Shown here: one piece after another, positions 61,613 to 64,000 of the stretch
How the letters are laid out: each line of letters starts with the position of its first letter
How positions within the stretch are numbered: position 1 is the first letter of the stretch
NCBI RefSeq assembly: GCF_900107935.1
Contig: NZ_FNVG01000019.1
Coordinates: 25,352 to 89,351, forward strand
Direction of reading: 5' to 3'
Length of the DNA stretch: 64,000 nt
DNA from: Vibrio hangzhouensis
GTDB taxonomy: Bacteria > Pseudomonadota > Gammaproteobacteria > Enterobacterales > Vibrionaceae
Made by a program: the position numbers and the translations under genes
The notes under the pieces: model-generated
What the model saw: only the letters and a program-made list of their open reading frames with translations
Told to the model about the DNA's origin: nothing
The model's database searches: none

Positions 61613-62428
61613 ATGAGTAACATAGGCACTAAGTTTATACTCGGCCAGAAGTACATTTTTGATCCAAATAGCAACTCTTTGGTCGATCAAACCAATAACG
61701 ATGAAGTCGTACGTCTTGGTAGTAACGAAAGTCGCATTTTGCTTCTGCTCTCGGAAAGACCCAACGAAGTGGTCACCCGTAATGAGCTGCATGAGTTCGT
61801 CTGGCGTGACCAGGGATTTGAAGTCGACGACTCAAGCCTGACACAAGCCATCTCAACGCTACGTAAGATGCTGAAAGATCCGACCAAGTCGCCACAGTTT
61901 GTCAAAACCGTGCCTAAGCGTGGCTATCAGCTAATCTCGAGTGTCGAGCGCTCAGCCCCTGTCAGTTCCTCTGACGCCATCAGTGAAGCACCTGTTGCAG
62001 ATCTTCCGACGGAATCAGCAGAGACGACAATGTCTGCAGCACCTATTGAGCCGCTGAAACCAAAAGAGAAGACTCCCCCTATCGTCTGGGCAATGGTGGT
62101 CGCCGCTCTGCTACTTCCTATTCTGGTGCTCATGTTTACCAACCCTGCACAATCAAGCTTCAGGGAACTTGGCGTTGTCGAAAACGTCAAGATCGTCACT
62201 CCGGAAAACCATCCGGATGTATCCAGTTGGCAGCCTAAAATCGAGCAATGCGTAGCGATGTATATTCAGTCGCACAACGATGACAAGTTACCATTGGAAG
62301 TGATCGTTACTGGTGACCAAAGTGACCAAATTGCGCTGAACTTCGTCCATACAGTAGAGTTCTCCAATGAAAATAGCACTATGCGTATTTTCACCGAGCA
62401 ATCTGATTTAGACAAAGTGTGCCAGTAA
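61613..62428 (+). CDS. toxR: ToxR, transmembrane transcriptional regulator
   Basis: Membrane-bound regulator of outer-membrane porins and virulence genes in Vibrio, 271 aa. An N-terminal OmpR-type winged helix (NESRILLLLSERPNEVVTRNELHEFVW, then SLTQAISTLRKMLKDP and VKTVPKRGYQL) is followed by a variable proline/alanine linker, one helix at about 157-175, and a periplasmic part with two cysteines (EQCVAMY, KVCQ). The start at 61613 (MSNIGTKFIL) was chosen; the frame opens earlier at 61484. It is divergent from htpG. Confidence 0.95.
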   Translation: MSNIGTKFILGQKYIFDPNSNSLVDQTNNDEVVRLGSNESRILLLLSERPNEVVTRNELHEFVWRDQGFEVDDSSLTQAISTLRKMLKDPTKSPQFVKTVPKRGYQLISSVERSAPVSSSDAISEAPVADLPTESAETTMSAAPIEPLKPKEKTPPIVWAMVVAALLLPILVLMFTNPAQSSFRELGVVENVKIVTPENHPDVSSWQPKIEQCVAMYIQSHNDDKLPLEVIVTGDQSDQIALNFVHTVEFSNENSTMRIFTEQSDLDKVCQ

Positions 62429-62439
62429 GGAGCCCTAAA

Positions 62440-62958
62440 ATGAAGATGAAATACGCCTCTGTTTTACTTGCTCTGTCGACCGCTCTGAGTGCTTGGTTAT
62501 ACTGGGGCAGTGACTTAAAACTCGAGCAGGTACTGACATCCAGCGAATGGAAATCCAACATGGTTGCCGTCATCGCCGCTCGCGATTATCCGGACACGGA
62601 TATTGGCCCGTTGAGTCGCTTGGAAATGTCGGCCAATGTCAAATACCTGCCAAGCGGAGAATATATTCGTGAGTCTTCGATGCGCCTGTATGGGAACGAC
62701 CCCGATAACCACACTCTGGTCAAAATCTCTGAGCGAGGCACCTGGACCATCAGCGACAATTACCTGCTGATTTCTCCACGAGAGTTTAAAGATACAGCAA
62801 CAGCCCAATCCAGTGAGTTCACTCACGAGCAACTGGCCATGATCAAGCAGTTTTTGAAGATGGAGGCACAACAAAGCCGCCGCATAGACATTGTCAATGA
62901 AAAGACTTTGCTACTGACAAGCCTCAATCAAGGCTCGGCAATTCTGTTTTCAAACTAA
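62440..62958 (+). CDS. toxS: ToxS, ToxR partner protein
   Basis: A 172-aa periplasmic-facing membrane protein that stabilises ToxR and binds bile acids with its periplasmic domain. The anchor is YASVLLALSTALSAWLYWG, then a beta-rich domain (GEYIRESSMRLYG, GTWTISDNYLLISP). The start at 62440 follows TAAGGAGCCCTAAA, 12 nt past the toxR stop, making a toxRS operon. Confidence 0.95.
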   Translation: MKMKYASVLLALSTALSAWLYWGSDLKLEQVLTSSEWKSNMVAVIAARDYPDTDIGPLSRLEMSANVKYLPSGEYIRESSMRLYGNDPDNHTLVKISERGTWTISDNYLLISPREFKDTATAQSSEFTHEQLAMIKQFLKMEAQQSRRIDIVNEKTLLLTSLNQGSAILFSN

Positions 62959-62975
62959 ACCCATTTGGGTAATCT

Positions 62976-63003
62976 AAAAAGAGGCGCTGAGCCTCTTTTT
63001 TTG
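62976..63003 (+). terminator. Terminator of toxRS
   Basis: AAAAAGAGGC and GCCTCTTTTT pair around GCTGA. Confidence 0.93.
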
Positions 63004-63051
63004 TATCTGGAGCCCTGAGTAAAAGGCTCTGACACTTATCAAGGACGACTA

Positions 63052-63336
63052 ATGACGAAAGCCAAGATAGACATCTACTATTGCCGTCAATGCAACTGGA
63101 TGCTCCGTTCAACCTGGATGACTCAGGAACTCTTACATACTTTCAGTGAAGAAATAGCCTCCGTCACCTTACATCCCGACACCGGTGGACGATTTGAAAT
63201 TTGGTGCAATGGTGAACAGATTTGGGAACGAAAGCGCGATGGCGGCTTTCCAGAGGCTAAAGTGCTTAAGCAGAAAGTGCGCGATATTATCGCCCCAGAT
63301 CGCGACTTGGGGCATGTAGACAGTACGAAGCGTTAA
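63052..63336 (+). CDS. SelT/SelW/SelH-family (Rdx) protein
   Basis: A 94-aa thioredoxin-like protein. The redox motif is YYCRQCNWMLRS (CxxC), and TGGRFEIWCNGEQIWERKRDGGFPEAK is the family core. Here both active residues are cysteines, not selenocysteine. Function is unproven; it is thought to be redox-related. It stands alone after the toxRS terminator. Confidence 0.85.
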   Translation: MTKAKIDIYYCRQCNWMLRSTWMTQELLHTFSEEIASVTLHPDTGGRFEIWCNGEQIWERKRDGGFPEAKVLKQKVRDIIAPDRDLGHVDSTKR

Positions 63337-63386
63337 CCAAATGCACTAAACACTCTTCGCCAACCCACATCCGTTTTACTTACCCA

Positions 63387-63506
63387 CGTCATCTTCACGA
63401 ACGTGAAGATCGCAAAAAGCGCGCTGCAAACTAAAAGATGATGATTAATTCACCTCTTTTTAGTCCGCAACGCGCTTTAGGAGATCCCCTTTTTCAAGGG
63501 GATGAC
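63387..63506. repeat. Palindromic intergenic repeat (Vibrio type)
   Basis: A nested palindrome: outer arms CGTCATC (63387-63393) and GATGACG (63500-63506), then ATCTTCACG/CGTGAAGAT (63391-63410) on the left and ATCCCC/GGGGAT (63484-63502) on the right, with a central stem-loop (63414-63479). No ORF is present. It resembles small interspersed repeats of Vibrio; this is inferred without a genome search. Confidence 0.55.
63414..63479 (-). terminator. Probable terminator of the flagellin gene
   Basis: On the minus strand AAAGCGCGTTGCGGACTAAA and its imperfect complement TTTTAGTTTGCAGCGCGCTT pair around a 16-nt loop and end in TTTTTGCG. Confidence 0.6.
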
Positions 63507-63547
63507 GGAGTGTTCTGTCGATATAAGTGCTTTATCGATATGTCCGA

Positions 63548-64000
63548 TTAGCCCAGTAGACTCAGTGCCGCGTTTGGTGCCTGTTTCGCTTGTGCCAGAA
63601 TGGAGCTCGAGGCTTGTGACAAGATTTGGTTCTTCGTCATCGCCGTGGTTTCTTTCGCGAAGTCCGTGTCTTTAATACGGCTCTTCGACGCGTTCACGTT
63701 CTCGTTGATGTTATCGAGGTTGTTAATCGCGTGATTGAAACGGTTCTGGAATGCACCCAACTCCGCACGATGGCTGTCTACATACTTCATGGCTGAGTCC
63801 AGAATCGCGACGGACTCTTGTGCGCCACCAACAGTCGTTACGTCAATCGTGTCTACCGTTACTGCCTTGCCTTCTTGCATACCCAGCTCACCAGCAAGGC
63901 TACCTGAGAACGACACTTCACTGTCGACTTTGTTGTTGCCGGCAAATACCTGCAACTGACCGTTTTCGTTCACTGACGCTTTTACCAGGTCAGTTTGACC
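63548..64000 (-). CDS. Polar flagellin, C-terminal part (partial)
   Basis: The 3' end of a flagellin gene that runs off the right edge. The visible 150 residues end NQILSQASSSILAQAKQAPNAALSLLG, the conserved D0/D1 end of flagellins, with FQNRFNHAINNLDNINENVNASKSRIKDTDFAKE before it. The first codon in the window is internal, so the start lies outside. Vibrios carry several polar flagellin genes, and which paralogue this is cannot be told from this part. Confidence 0.95.
   Translation of the reverse strand, partial: GQTDLVKASVNENGQLQVFAGNNKVDSEVSFSGSLAGELGMQEGKAVTVDTIDVTTVGGAQESVAILDSAMKYVDSHRAELGAFQNRFNHAINNLDNINENVNASKSRIKDTDFAKETTAMTKNQILSQASSSILAQAKQAPNAALSLLG

Noticed and set aside
1..64000. 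tRNA, rRNA, CRISPR array, prophage or integron
   Set aside because: No cloverleaf, rRNA-like segment, regularly spaced repeats, phage genes or integrase were seen on either strand.

Overview
This window is a stretch of chromosome from a Vibrio (Gammaproteobacteria, Vibrionaceae). The evidence is a toxR-toxS pair divergent from htpG, an OmpK/Tsx-family porin, the six-gene Na+-NQR operon followed by apbE and nqrM, Crl, FrsA, a polar-type flagellin, and a CsrB-type regulatory RNA. Nearly everything is core housekeeping DNA. I see no prophage, integron, intact insertion sequence, CRISPR array, rRNA or tRNA. The novelty lies in small RNAs, operators and leader structures between known genes.

Layout. 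1-5.6 kb: ribD (cut by the left edge), nrdR, truC, yqcC-like, two DUF genes and a GNAT acetyltransferase, then a CsrB-family sRNA on the minus strand with a far-upstream UvrY/VarA-like box, then a small KfrA-like protein and yaiI. 5.6-12 kb: proBA, crl, frsA, and a purine permease-gpt salvage pair with a PurR-like box. 12.1-12.5 kb: an unannotated minus-strand transcript with its own promoter, CRP-like site, 28-codon ORF and strong terminator, which looks like the dual-function RNA VcdRP. 12.7-17.2 kb: pepD, yaeP, a DUF4250 gene, a neurotransmitter:sodium symporter with a TrpR-like operator at its start, and yggN. 17.3-18.8 kb: dinB with a LexA box, followed at 1 nt by a GreA/GreB-like gene. 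18.9-26.2 kb: nqrABCDEF-apbE-nqrM. 26.7-31 kb: bolA, rlmG, yajG, a periplasmic cyclophilin and ampG. 31-33 kb: an ECF sigma factor-ChrR anti-sigma pair and a Lon-N-domain gene. 33.3-39.9 kb: ompK with CRP and CytR/PurR-like operators, panE-like, yajL, csdA convergent with tcdA-csdE, mltA and a DUF2850 gene. 40-51.3 kb: argA with an ARG box, an orphan small gene, and recD/recB/recC. 51.4-55.7 kb: a TDT transporter divergent from a LysR regulator, yebG with a LexA box, dapD and rfaH. 55.9-64 kb: a POT peptide permease, hemH, adk, htpG with a sigma-32-like promoter, toxRS, a SelT/W/H-family protein, and the 3' end of a flagellin gene cut by the right edge.

How the parts work together. The window carries global regulators (CsrB-type RNA, Crl, RfaH, ToxRS, ECF/ChrR), two SOS genes (dinB, yebG), DNA end repair (RecBCD), the primary sodium pump with its two maturation factors, and entry enzymes for proline, arginine, lysine and heme synthesis. 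Start codons were moved downstream where a Shine-Dalgarno sequence and family N-termini supported it (nrdR, truC, pepD, nqrA, rlmG, hemH, htpG, toxR and others). Family assignments come from reading the translations without any database search. Operators are sequence matches only.
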